Shown piece after piece: positions 6,654-14,895 of a stretch of 21,173 nt of DNA. This stretch comes from a virus. The notes beneath the pieces are model-generated. The model saw only the letters and a list, made by a program, of their open reading frames with translations, was not told where the DNA came from and did no database searches. The DNA is taken from the IMG/VR virus record IMGVR_UViG_3300025122_002827, positions 1-21,173 of that record, one strand, 5' to 3'. The position numbers and the translations under genes are program-made. Each line of letters opens with the position of its first letter. The first letter of the stretch is position 1.

Positions 6654-7505
6654 TTACTGGGCGAGACCGGCGACACGCTCCAATCTGCTCATATCAATGA
6701 CTTCTGAGCCGCGCGTAGTGTCCGCTTCGGACACACTCGCCTCAATCTGTGTCTTCACATCGTCGGGGAGGCGCTTCCAGATGCCCCCAGGAAGGCGGGC
6801 AATCTCCGCTGAGGTCAGGGAGACTCTGGTGTTGGACGCGGCGTTGCCACGGGTTGTAGCAGGGATAGGTGCGGTGCCGTTCTCGCTTACTGCTTCAAGT
6901 TCTTTCTTCGCCACCTCTGCGCCTGCGGTCTTAACGCGGGCGTCAAACGACTCCTCGCGCTCCGTATCCTTCTGTGCGACAGCCCCATTGATCAGGGTTC
7001 CGAACGCATCATCAGGTCGGCCTGCGGCAAGGTGCTCGTGGTACTCCGCAAGGGCGTCTTCCGAATACTTGTAGTTCGAGAAGAAGAACCCCGGAATCTC
7101 ACTCGCGAGCCCGTCCGCAGCCGCATCACGCATGGCGGCACCGAGATTCTGCGCGCCACGGCGCAGAAGATCAGCGTCCAGAATCGTCTCGTCAGCTCCA
7201 GCGCGTTGCAGAACATTCCGCATCTCGGCTGCGACAACCTCGGGGTCGGCGAAGCGTCGGCGCTGGTCGGCGAGCGTCCTATCCTTGGATCGCTGCTCCG
7301 CACGCCTTACCTGCTCCTGAACCCGCGACTGTATCAGCGGGTTCAGAAAGGCTTCATCGGCGGTGTCTGAATTGAGCAGGTCGGAAAGCGACGGCACCGC
7401 ATCAGAGGTGGCCTCTTCGGCCCCCTCCTCATCGCTGACACCAGGGGTTCCCTGATCAGCGTCTTCCGCGATCTGTGCGTCCTTGTCCAGCTCGGGGTCA
7501 GGCAC
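6654..7505 (-). CDS. Scaffolding-like protein
   Basis: 283 residues, starting at GTG 7505; a TAG two codons upstream excludes a longer start. A GAGGAG lies 12 bases upstream, farther than usual. The N-terminus is very acidic (DPELDKDAQIAEDADQG, SDEEGAEEA). The middle is helical and charged (QSRVQEQVRRAEQRSKDRTLADQRRR, in overlapping pieces). The C-terminus is a mixed region (LTSAEIARLPGGIWKRLPDD) of a type seen at the end of many phage scaffolds. No protease motif is present. An acidic, coiled, Gly/Pro-poor protein directly upstream of the major capsid gene is the standard place and composition of a scaffold, needed to shape the prohead and later expelled. Confidence 0.75.
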   Translation of the reverse strand: MPDPELDKDAQIAEDADQGTPGVSDEEGAEEATSDAVPSLSDLLNSDTADEAFLNPLIQSRVQEQVRRAEQRSKDRTLADQRRRFADPEVVAAEMRNVLQRAGADETILDADLLRRGAQNLGAAMRDAAADGLASEIPGFFFSNYKYSEDALAEYHEHLAAGRPDDAFGTLINGAVAQKDTEREESFDARVKTAGAEVAKKELEAVSENGTAPIPATTRGNAASNTRVSLTSAEIARLPGGIWKRLPDDVKTQIEASVSEADTTRGSEVIDMSRLERVAGLAQ

Positions 7506-7521
7506 TACCTAAGCGTGCTCC

Positions 7522-7562
7522 TCGTTATGACTACAAGCGGGAGTCTATCTTGTCGTTATGAC
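7522..7562. repeat. Direct repeat plus palindrome in the divergent intergenic region
   Basis: The ten-base word TCGTTATGAC occurs at 7522-7531 and again at 7553-7562, 31 bases apart, close to three helical turns. The second copy forms the core of a perfect 6+6 palindrome with a 5-base centre, CTTGTCGTTATGACAAG, at 7549-7565. The first copy is followed by TACAAG, so it is a half-match to the same site. Placement inside both promoter candidates suggests an operator for a dimeric regulator. This is an inference from spacing and symmetry only. Confidence 0.5.
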
Positions 7563-7571
7563 AAGTAGCAA
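7542..7571 (-). promoter_or_regulatory. Candidate promoter for scaffold and capsid genes
   Basis: On the minus strand TTGCTA (7571-7566), an 18-base spacer and TAGACT (7547-7542) match 4 of 6 bases at each element. The spacer is exactly filled by the palindrome at 7549-7565. Transcription would begin near 7535, giving a leader of about 30 bases before the GTG of the scaffold gene. It may compensate for the separation from the upstream late genes caused by the HNH insertion. Confidence 0.35.
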
Positions 7572-7578
7572 GTAATAT
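7550..7578 (+). promoter_or_regulatory. Promoter of the plus-strand HNH gene
   Basis: TTGTCG (7550-7555), a 17-base spacer and TAATAT (7573-7578) give a good sigma-70-type promoter, with 4 of 6 matches at -35 and 5 of 6 at -10. Transcription would begin near 7585, about 27 bases before the GTG at 7612, which has GGAG six bases upstream. The -35 overlaps the palindrome at 7549-7565, so the same factor could control both directions. Confidence 0.5.
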
Positions 7579-7611
7579 GCTGGGGGCAGGCAGCGTATCT
7601 AGGAGAGTCAA

Positions 7612-8079
7612 GTGCAGGCATTGGAAGACCGATTCTGGGATAAGGTACGGCGCAGCAGGGGGCACGACTCTTGCTGGAGTTGGGCCGCCGGGTGCTTCGA
7701 GGATGGCTACGGGGCGTTCTCGTACGGGAAAACAGCGGCAGGGAATAACCGCGTGGTGAAGGCCCACAGGATGGCCTTTGAGCTAGTGGCAGGGGTCGCC
7801 CTGCCCAGTAGCACGCTGCTACTCCATCATTGCGATAACAAGCGCTGCTGCAACCCACGCCACCTCTACATCGGCGACTACACAGACAACGCCTACGACC
7901 GCAGGGAGCGAGGAGGCAACGCCAGCCGGCGCAAAAGGCTAAAGCCCGACCAGATATCTGAACTCCGTAGGCAGCGCAAGGGTGGCGCACGCGCCAAAGA
8001 CCTGGCCGCCAAATACGGAATTACTCGCCAGCAAATCTGGAGCATCTGTGCGCGGCGGGCATGGAGGGGTATCCCCTGA
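7612..8079 (+). CDS. HNH homing endonuclease with C-terminal helix-turn-helix
   Basis: 155 residues from GTG 7612 (GGAG six bases upstream), on the strand opposite to the late operon. The N-terminus RFWDKV and CWSWAAG (residues 7-27), then VVKAHRMAFELVAG (48-61), lead to the HNH core LLLHHCDNKRCCNPRHLYIG (69-88): H72/H73, N76 and H84 are the expected metal and catalytic positions. A basic linker (ASRRKRL) connects to a helix-turn-helix of the kind LKPDQISELRR...DLAAKYGITRQQIWSI (110-145), which would give target specificity. This layout is that of phage HNH homing enzymes, which cut intron-less or gene-less alleles and spread with the flanking DNA. It looks intact and separately expressed. 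It sits between the giant gene and the scaffold gene without disrupting either. Confidence 0.88.
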   Translation: MQALEDRFWDKVRRSRGHDSCWSWAAGCFEDGYGAFSYGKTAAGNNRVVKAHRMAFELVAGVALPSSTLLLHHCDNKRCCNPRHLYIGDYTDNAYDRRERGGNASRRKRLKPDQISELRRQRKGGARAKDLAAKYGITRQQIWSICARRAWRGIP

Positions 8080-8102
8080 AGCTGTCAAGCCGCCTACGCG
8101 CT

Positions 8103-11100
8103 TTAGCGTAAAGCCTCAGCGATGAAACGGCGCTCGGGGAGCTGTGTGGAGAAATAGTCCCAGTCTGTCGCCTTGTCGGCAAGGGCGGGCTCTCGGACGA
8201 TGAAGTCCTTCTGGCGACGATCCACTGCGTTACCAAAAGCAGCAACAACGGGGTGGCTCCGCATCCGCCGCTCCGCCTCGTCGCCCACAATACCCCGAGG
8301 GCCCCCGATGGCGGCGGTCAGCTTGGCCAACATTGCGCTGAACCACTCGCCGTAACTGTCGAAGTTCTGAATGGCCGCATACTCAGGTGGGGCAAACTGC
8401 TGAGTATCTTTCCACGCATCGTCAGGGATATCGAAGAAGCCCGCATCATTGAGGTCGCGCGAGACCGCCCGGTATTCCTTCTCGGTATCAGTCGAACGAT
8501 AGCCGGTGTTGACGTCGATGTAGTCATTGTCCTTATCCTCCAGACCGCCTCGCCACGCATCCACCTGGTCCCAGTCCACCGCGCCCACCGCGTCCGTATG
8601 CTCGATGATCGCGTTGACGTAGAGGTCGCGCGGGTTCTCGGGCTTCTCGATCGGACTGTCCAGCTCCCCGCCCGGTTCGAGGTAGATGCCCTTGAGGATG
8701 TTGCGGATCGCGGCGTTGTTGTCGTTGTTGAGCCCGCGCCACGCGCGGTGCGAGATTTTGCCAGCTTCGAGCTGTCGGTCGGCCGCATCCTGTCGCTCGC
8801 GGATGTGCTTTCTGGCCTTGTCCGCCTTGACGCGCTGCTGCGCGGGCACATTACCCTGCTCCGCCCGACGTGCCGACTCCTCCAGGTAGCCCTCAGCCAG
8901 TTCGGGATGCGCCTCATCGAATGCCTGCTGCTGATGATCCTGAAGGTCGAAGTAGCTCCGTACCTCGCCGTCATCAGTGGTGCGAATGTCGTTGTCGCGC
9001 GCCCACCGCCACACTTCCCGTTCTCGCTGGCGGTACGCGCTCTCGGGGTAGGCACCGCCGCCGAGGAACTGGCCCGCCGTCGCCACCGCACCTTCTATGA
9101 ATGTGTCGCCCTGACGCTGAGACTCGAACGGCTGTCCGGCTGTCAGCGGCAGCATCCCCGTCACCTCGTATCCGAGCGCCTGAAGGATGTTAAGCGGGAA
9201 ATCTCCGGTCATGATCGGGTTGCCGAAGTAGTCCTCGTTGCGCCCGATGAGGTCGGTCACGCGTCGCACGCCGACGCTGATGCGGTTGGCGAAGTACTGA
9301 GGCAGGCGAGCGAACGGGACGGGCACGCGCCCGAGGCCAGCCACGGGGATAGGTGCCGGGAGCGCCGCCTGGATGATGCCCCTGAACGGGCCGCCGATAG
9401 GCAGTGAGTAGCCGGCACCAGGGACATAAAAGCGCATGTTCCAAACCGCTGAACGGATGTGCCGCTCCATGTCAATGTCGCGCATCTTCGCGTCGGCTAC
9501 GGCGCTCATGGCCGCGAGTGCGGTGACGGATGCAGCGATCTGCGTCACCATCTTGCGCGCCATACTCTCCTTGGGGGTGAGCGGCATCCGCAGGCCGGTC
9601 TTGGCGTAGGCCCTGGTCGCGTCCGTGACAAGCGCAGCGGTCTGACGCAGGTAGGCGACGGAGGTGAATGGGACACGTTGCGCGGTGGCCTGAGCCGGGG
9701 ACTGCCCGAGACGGCGAGGATTGACAACCGGCAATACCTTCGCCGCAACATCGGACGCCGCCGCGTACGCCTCAGCCGGGACTGCTCCGCCCTTGATCTC
9801 CGCCTCGGCCAGGCTCTCGAATAGATGCTTTGAGTTCTTCTGGGCGCTCGTGTAGAGCCCTTCGTTGGCCGCGCTGAATCCAGGCAGGCGACGCATGAAG
9901 CCGCCCGCCAGCTCGCCCGGCGTTCCGCTCGTGGTCGCCCGGCCGCTGTAGAAGGCGTACCGCGCCCAGCCCTCGATACCCTCTTCCTCGATCGTGCGCG
10001 CGAGGTCAACCTGACGGAACGGCGCGAACAGGTCACGCTCACCCACCATCCGCGCGAGCCCGCCGAAGGCGCGGATGGTGGTGTCCACGGGCCGCGCCAG
10101 CAAGGCGATCTGCCCCTGCACACCAATCAGCACCGACAGGTCGCCGGAGAGCGCGGTCGCGTTCAGGTCGGCGATGAGTTGAGAGAAGCGGCTGGTGCTG
10201 GCCTCGCGCAGCGTCTTCACCTGCTTCGCCTGCTCGGCCGGGAAGTAGCGGAACACGCCCTCGCCTACGAGGATATGGCCTCGCGGGTTGGCAGCTTTGT
10301 ACGACCTGCGCAGGTCATCGAGGAGGGGAACCAACCTGTTCACCTCCTCTTTCACCGATGCCACGGTCTGAGGCACAGCCTCGCCCGCCCGTCGCCGCGT
10401 GACGGTGGCGGCTTGCTCGGCGCGTTGTTCCAAGCGTGTCGCCTCGCGGGTGAGCTGACGCGCTCTCTGCTGGAGCTGACGCACTTCGCCAGAGAGGAAA
10501 GAAAGCTCCGTGCCCCACTCTTCGCCCAACTCTTCGATGCGCTCTAGCATCGGTGCCATGCGCTTCTCGACCCGCGCGGCCTCCACCTCCACCCGTCGCC
10601 CGGCTACGCCGAGTTGTCGCTGCTGTCGCTCGGCCGTGCGCAAACGGTTACGAAGGCTCGTGATCTTCTGGCGCACCTGGTCACGTTTCGAGCGCAGCCC
10701 AGGGTGTAACTCGTCCATCAGTTTAACGCGCGTCTTACCCCCTACGCCTGCGCGGAAGACCTCGCCACTGGCCGCGCGCGCCTTTGCTGAGTCCATACCC
10801 GCGAGCAACACCCGGATATCGGTCTCTGGCACGAACACCTCTTCAGGCTTCATCTTGCCCAGCCCGGCGCGCCTCGTCTCGTCCTCCCAGCGCTTGCGCC
10901 CGCTCTCCCAAACACGGGTCTTACCCCGCCCTCTCGCGACAGCCCCACTGACGCTATCGAAAGCCTCAGCCATGGCTTCAGCGGAAGCGGATTTGTCCAC
11001 GTTGGGCAGGTGCGCGCTGCCCTCCGCGCCACGGAACCGCCCGATACCCGTGCCGTAGCCCTTATTGACGAGCCTCAGCAGTTCAGTGTCGCGCTCATCG

Positions 11101-13025
11101 AGTGAAGTGATCACCGCACGCTGCGCGTCCGTCAGGTCGTAGAGATGGGGGTTCTGCACGATGTCATACAGCGTGTTCGTCGCCGGGTAAGCCGCCGCCG
11201 CCTCATCACCAAGGAAGCGGATCGGCAGCGTGTTGCCTTCAATGGCCCCCAGGCCGAAGGCTTCGTCGAGCCCACGCAGAGTAGGGACGTAATCAGCGAA
11301 GGCGCGCTGGGCCACCTCGGCCTGCGCACCGCCCTCACCGACACTCGCGGTCATGATCTCGTCCGAGAGCTTGAACCGGGGTTGATCGGCGGCTCGTGCC
11401 TGACGCAGCCCTGGCACGCGGTTCAGCAGGTCGCCGATCACGCCGGGCTTGTCGGCCTCGACGATCACCCCCGCATCGCGCAAGGACCGTTCGAGTTCAG
11501 GTGGCCGTGGTTCGTCGCCTCTCGGACGGGGCGGCTCGGCAGGCGGGCGCGCGGGCGGCTGCGCTGCTTCCTCCGCGCCCCCACCTCGAAGTAACGCCTC
11601 AGCCTCACCCGCATCAACCTGACGCACGACTGAGGCATTCCGCAGCAGCACCTCGCCTTCATCGGCACCACGGCCGACGACCTCGCCCGTAACAACGTGC
11701 AGATTCTCTCCATACCGCTGCTGTAGATTGGCGAAGCTTTCCAGCTCTGCACCAGTCGGGCTCAGTGCCGATGTTCCTGCCAGTTGCTCGCCCGCTGGCC
11801 GCCACGTCATCGATGTGCCGAGTTGCTGGCCTGGTGCCTGCGGAACTTCATCGAAGCGGAGGTACTCGTCCAGACCGAGCTTCGGCACCTCCGCGACCTC
11901 CGCAAGCCCACGAGCAGCCTGCTCCTCCGGCGTCAGGCGGCTCACATCCTCCACGCCCAGCGCCGGCACCACGCGCCGCAGCGCTGGCTCCGCGCTGGTT
12001 ACGCCCTCGCGCAGCGCACGTCCTGCGGCAGGGATAGCACGCGTGCTCGCCCTGACGGCCGGGAGTGAGCCCACGCCGGCCAGTATGCCGGCACCGAACG
12101 CCACCGCCGGCGGGGCTCCGCGCTCTATCAGCTCCTGCGTTGTGATCGAGGACACAGAAGCAAACGCGGTTTCGGCCACGCCACGGGCAACCACTCCACC
12201 GGGGATCAGCGGCTCCAGCAGTCCCCCAATGACCGGCACCGAGCGCAGCCCCAGCCGGGTCAATGCCGCCGGCCCGGTTGCCGCCACTGCGGCCCATGTG
12301 ATCGGGTCAAACGCCACGCGCGCCACTTCGCCGGCGATCTCGCGAGCCTTGCTATCTTCCGGCAGCAAGCGCACAGCGCCGACGTTCTCCCACGGGATCG
12401 ACTCGGGCTCCATCCAGCCCTGAGCTAGGCGTGTCCACACCTTTAGCGGGGTCTCATCGGGAACAACCGTCATCGCGCCACCCACCGCGCCGGCCGGGCG
12501 GCCGATGTTCTTCGCCACCTGTTGCAGCCCGGCACCGCCGACATCGCGGACGCCCTGTGGCGTCACGGCGCGAAACGCGCCCGCCACGGAGGCGAGGTCG
12601 AGGCCGAAGTCACCGCGCCCGAGTTCTGAGCGGTCGATGTTACGCAGTGAGGTCTGGATGGCCTCTTCGGAGAGGCCACGGGCACGCGATCGCGTGATGA
12701 AGGCGTTGATGTCCTGCTCAGTCAACTCGTCACGCTGAGGCGGCTCACGACGGGGCGGAATCGTCTCCAGGTCGATGCCCTCGGCCTCGCCAACGACGGG
12801 GGCGCGGGAACGGCGCTCAAAGGGGCCACTGGTAGGTAGGGGGCGCTGCGCGGCATAAGCGCTACGGATGGCGTTGCCCAGCTCGGTTGTACCGCCCCGG
12901 TCCTGCCGGAATTGGTCGATCTCCAGCAAGCGAGCGGGGGAGTCTACGACGTTTAGCTCGTTGAACAGCGACCGCTGGCGACGCCTGCGGCCAAGGAAGC
13001 GAGCTTCGCTTTCGCCCTGAGCCAC
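8103..13025 (-). CDS. Giant 1640-residue virion protein, probably internal or ejected
   Basis: The GTG start overlaps the preceding TAG (TAGTG) and has AGGA seven bases upstream. Visible parts: a basic N-terminus (RRRRQR, 13-18); an Ala/Gly-rich, hydrophobic stretch at about 243-325 (ITWAAVAATGPAAL; AVAFGAGILAGVG) that could insert in membrane; a Pro-rich linker at about 489-511; a long coiled coil at about 780-905. From about 945 to 1300 comes the best-ordered part (SRFSQLIADLNATALSGDLS; YVPGAGYSLPIGGPFRG; RNEDYFGNPI; ALGYEVTGMLPLTAGQPF). The C-terminus is helical and charged. The last region recalls phage large polyvalent-type proteins and internal core proteins, but I cannot place a family. 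No protease, lysozyme or polymerase motif is seen. Location between portal and scaffold genes favours a protein packed in the head and injected with DNA. Confidence 0.8.
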   Translation of the reverse strand: MAQGESEARFLGRRRRQRSLFNELNVVDSPARLLEIDQFRQDRGGTTELGNAIRSAYAAQRPLPTSGPFERRSRAPVVGEAEGIDLETIPPRREPPQRDELTEQDINAFITRSRARGLSEEAIQTSLRNIDRSELGRGDFGLDLASVAGAFRAVTPQGVRDVGGAGLQQVAKNIGRPAGAVGGAMTVVPDETPLKVWTRLAQGWMEPESIPWENVGAVRLLPEDSKAREIAGEVARVAFDPITWAAVAATGPAALTRLGLRSVPVIGGLLEPLIPGGVVARGVAETAFASVSSITTQELIERGAPPAVAFGAGILAGVGSLPAVRASTRAIPAAGRALREGVTSAEPALRRVVPALGVEDVSRLTPEEQAARGLAEVAEVPKLGLDEYLRFDEVPQAPGQQLGTSMTWRPAGEQLAGTSALSPTGAELESFANLQQRYGENLHVVTGEVVGRGADEGEVLLRNASVVRQVDAGEAEALLRGGGAEEAAQPPARPPAEPPRPRGDEPRPPELERSLRDAGVIVEADKPGVIGDLLNRVPGLRQARAADQPRFKLSDEIMTASVGEGGAQAEVAQRAFADYVPTLRGLDEAFGLGAIEGNTLPIRFLGDEAAAAYPATNTLYDIVQNPHLYDLTDAQRAVITSLDERDTELLRLVNKGYGTGIGRFRGAEGSAHLPNVDKSASAEAMAEAFDSVSGAVARGRGKTRVWESGRKRWEDETRRAGLGKMKPEEVFVPETDIRVLLAGMDSAKARAASGEVFRAGVGGKTRVKLMDELHPGLRSKRDQVRQKITSLRNRLRTAERQQRQLGVAGRRVEVEAARVEKRMAPMLERIEELGEEWGTELSFLSGEVRQLQQRARQLTREATRLEQRAEQAATVTRRRAGEAVPQTVASVKEEVNRLVPLLDDLRRSYKAANPRGHILVGEGVFRYFPAEQAKQVKTLREASTSRFSQLIADLNATALSGDLSVLIGVQGQIALLARPVDTTIRAFGGLARMVGERDLFAPFRQVDLARTIEEEGIEGWARYAFYSGRATTSGTPGELAGGFMRRLPGFSAANEGLYTSAQKNSKHLFESLAEAEIKGGAVPAEAYAAASDVAAKVLPVVNPRRLGQSPAQATAQRVPFTSVAYLRQTAALVTDATRAYAKTGLRMPLTPKESMARKMVTQIAASVTALAAMSAVADAKMRDIDMERHIRSAVWNMRFYVPGAGYSLPIGGPFRGIIQAALPAPIPVAGLGRVPVPFARLPQYFANRISVGVRRVTDLIGRNEDYFGNPIMTGDFPLNILQALGYEVTGMLPLTAGQPFESQRQGDTFIEGAVATAGQFLGGGAYPESAYRQREREVWRWARDNDIRTTDDGEVRSYFDLQDHQQQAFDEAHPELAEGYLEESARRAEQGNVPAQQRVKADKARKHIRERQDAADRQLEAGKISHRAWRGLNNDNNAAIRNILKGIYLEPGGELDSPIEKPENPRDLYVNAIIEHTDAVGAVDWDQVDAWRGGLEDKDNDYIDVNTGYRSTDTEKEYRAVSRDLNDAGFFDIPDDAWKDTQQFAPPEYAAIQNFDSYGEWFSAMLAKLTAAIGGPRGIVGDEAERRMRSHPVVAAFGNAVDRRQKDFIVREPALADKATDWDYFSTQLPERRFIAEALR

Positions 13026-14839
13026 TATCGTGTCCTGCGGAAGATGCCTTGCCTGATGCCGGTGGGTCGCGAGCGCGCGAGGTCACGCGCGAACGCCTGC
13101 CGCGTCACACCCGCTCCAGCGGCGGTGACTCCCGCAGCGGCTTGTTGGAGTGCAGGGTCGGTGCCAGGGGCAGAGACGCCCACCGGGGCGATTACGCCTT
13201 GTGTGACAGGGATATCTGGCGCTGCGCCACGGAATCGTTCGAATGCTTTCTGGAACGCGCCAGCAAGCAGGGATCGGGCACGCGCAACGGACTCCGGCCT
13301 CGGCTGCACCCCGAACACCCCGCCGTCCTGCGCCTGCTTGCGGGGCTTTTCTTTGAGTGGGGTGACGACGAACCCGCCACCGGCAATCGGCGTGACCACC
13401 TCGCCGTCGTGGACTTCGACGGACTCACCGAAGACTCCACCACCCCTAGCCTGCGGAATTTCTCTGCCTACGAGATGCAAGTCCTGCAACACGTTCCTGG
13501 CAGGAAGCACCTCGGGTGCAGGAGCCGTGTCCGCCGCTGAGCCCCGTAAAAGCCGCGTGGTCGCTGTACTTGGAAGCGGGTAGCCCGTTGACGCTCGGGA
13601 GTCCCGCAGCGCCGCCGCCTCTTCCTGCGCCCGCCGAACAAATCGGCTTTCAGGGTCTCCACCACCCCTAGCCTGCGGAATTTCTCTGCCTTTGAGATGC
13701 AAGTCCTGCAACACGTCCGCAGCAATATCGTCGAAATCGAACGCACCGCGAGCAATCAACTCTTCCTCGGGAACTCCGGGCATCATTGTCGTGCGCGGGC
13801 GAGTTGGCGCAAAGACTCCCTGCGGGGTGGTGGTTGGCGCAGCAGCAGGAGCGGCAGTCGGGGCTGGCCCTTCTGCTGGGGCAGCCTGGTCCAGCAAATC
13901 AGTGGCGCTATCAGCAAGGGTTGAGATATCAAGGTTCTGGAGTTTGGGCTCTTGTGCCTGCTGAACCTGTACCGGTGCAACTTGCTGGAGTCCAAGGGTG
14001 GGACTCAGGGCGCGCTGAAGCGCGTCCGCAAGGAGCGACTGCTGCTGCTCCAGCCGTCCACCTTCTGCTCGTGCGACATCCTGCGTTTCCAAGAACCTTG
14101 CGAGGGGGGCTAGCCCCTCTTCAGTGAGACCGGAGAAACCGCCGGCGAGTGCGGTCGAGATGGAGCCGAACTGCTGTTGCGCGGCGATGTTCGCCACGAT
14201 GTCACCGGGGTCGCGTGAGAAGTCCGCGATCTGGCCAGCGATCTCGATTTGCTGCTGAAGGTTCTGGCCACGGGACTGCTCGGTGAGTTGTGTAAGTTGC
14301 AGCGCCCGAGTGGCCGAGTTCTGCGCTGCCTGGAATGTGCGGTCAGCCCCGGCCTGCTGTGCCTGCTGGGCGAGTTGCGCGTTCAGGTTCTCCGTATTCT
14401 GACGCAACTGCGCTAACTCGATCATGCTGTTGTTGATGCTCGTCGTAATGTTTGCGATGACGCCAGTGAGATTGATGACATCACTACGCCGGCCACTAGC
14501 CTCAGCGACCGCGAGTTCGTCACGTCGTAGATCAAGCGTGCCTAGATTGATCTCGTGCGTGGCGTTGAACTGCTGGATGGCCTTTAACGCCGCATCAGCT
14601 TGCCGCCCCAACTGCTCAATCTCGTACGCGCTGGCCGGCGCTGGCGCAGCGGGGCGCACCTCTTTAAATGATCCGTCCTCTTTAAAGAGGAGCAGGGCAC
14701 CGTCTGGGGCAAAACGAAACTGGGGGAAAGCCGGGCCACTTGCAGCGCCGTAGTCCTCCCAGTCGTTGGGGTCGCGGGGAAGCGGCCCAGGGTCGATGGG
14801 GGCAGCTTCAGGGGCTGGGTCTTGTGGATCGCCGTTCAT
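13025..14839 (-). CDS. Gln/Ala-rich structural protein with duplicated motif, 604 residues
   Basis: Start chosen at ATG 14839, whose ATGA overlaps the stop of the 19-residue ORF; a GTG at 14860 would add seven residues but has no good ribosome site. Numbered from the GTG, residues about 75-300 are Gln/Ala/Asn-rich and heptad-like (IEQLGRQADAALKAIQQFN; NLNAQLAQQAQQAGADR), suggesting long helices. A Pro/Ala/Thr-rich linker (about 325-360) follows. The 19-residue motif VLQDLHLKGREIPQARGGG (383-401) recurs with one change (LHLVGRE) at 457-475. GGGVFGESVEVHDGEVV then resembles the GG...GE...EVV motif seen near the ends of some tail or virion proteins. The C-terminus is basic (GIRQGIFRRTR). It probably works with the giant protein next door as a head-internal or portal-associated component. 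Family not recognised. Confidence 0.75.
   Translation of the reverse strand: MNGDPQDPAPEAAPIDPGPLPRDPNDWEDYGAASGPAFPQFRFAPDGALLLFKEDGSFKEVRPAAPAPASAYEIEQLGRQADAALKAIQQFNATHEINLGTLDLRRDELAVAEASGRRSDVINLTGVIANITTSINNSMIELAQLRQNTENLNAQLAQQAQQAGADRTFQAAQNSATRALQLTQLTEQSRGQNLQQQIEIAGQIADFSRDPGDIVANIAAQQQFGSISTALAGGFSGLTEEGLAPLARFLETQDVARAEGGRLEQQQSLLADALQRALSPTLGLQQVAPVQVQQAQEPKLQNLDISTLADSATDLLDQAAPAEGPAPTAAPAAAPTTTPQGVFAPTRPRTTMMPGVPEEELIARGAFDFDDIAADVLQDLHLKGREIPQARGGGDPESRFVRRAQEEAAALRDSRASTGYPLPSTATTRLLRGSAADTAPAPEVLPARNVLQDLHLVGREIPQARGGGVFGESVEVHDGEVVTPIAGGGFVVTPLKEKPRKQAQDGGVFGVQPRPESVARARSLLAGAFQKAFERFRGAAPDIPVTQGVIAPVGVSAPGTDPALQQAAAGVTAAGAGVTRQAFARDLARSRPTGIRQGIFRRTR
13435..13494. repeat. 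60-bp direct repeat, copy encoding the C-terminal motif
   Basis: This block matches 13657-13716 at 58 of 60 positions. The only differences are two adjacent bases (AC here, TT there), which change Val to Lys in the encoded peptide. The offset is 222 bases, that is 74 codons, so the duplication keeps the reading frame. Sequence outside the block does not match. Confidence 0.9.
13657..13716. repeat. 60-bp direct repeat, copy encoding the N-terminal motif
   Basis: Partner of 13435-13494, with identical third-codon positions throughout except at the single changed codon. Near-identity at silent positions means a recent duplication, gene conversion, or selection on the nucleotide sequence itself. 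Recombination between copies would delete 74 codons in frame. Confidence 0.9.
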
Positions 14840-14895
14840 GTGAGCGTGACCGTCCTCCACGCGCCTGTGTCGTCGTTTTCCAGATCAAGTGCCAT
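14836..14895 (-). CDS. Mini-ORF of 19 residues bridging two genes
   Basis: The frame MALDLENDDTGAWRTVTLT starts at an ATG that shares its A with the preceding gene's stop (TGATG) and ends in a TGA overlapping the next start (ATGA). The perfect two-sided fit suggests that ribosomes finishing the 92-residue gene re-initiate here and then pass to the 604-residue gene. It may be a translated peptide or a coupling leader. At this length coding cannot be proved. Confidence 0.4.
   Translation of the reverse strand: MALDLENDDTGAWRTVTLT

Noticed and set aside
7556-7990. Minus-strand 144-codon Cys-rich frame
   Set aside because: Antisense to the intact HNH gene; the Cys and Arg content follows from the complementary codons.
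8080-8102. Terminator between the HNH gene and the giant gene
   Set aside because: The GGGGTATCCCC run gives only a 4-bp stem with no T-tract, and the bases after it form no better hairpin.
8253-9407. Plus-strand 384-codon frame inside the giant gene
   Set aside because: Long antisense frames are expected in GC-rich genes. The product is Arg/Val-rich with no domain, and the opposite frame is part of a continuous 1640-codon gene.
11728-12423. Plus-strand 231-codon Ser/Ala/Pro-rich frame
   Set aside because: Low-complexity antisense shadow of the giant gene, with no ribosome site or motif.
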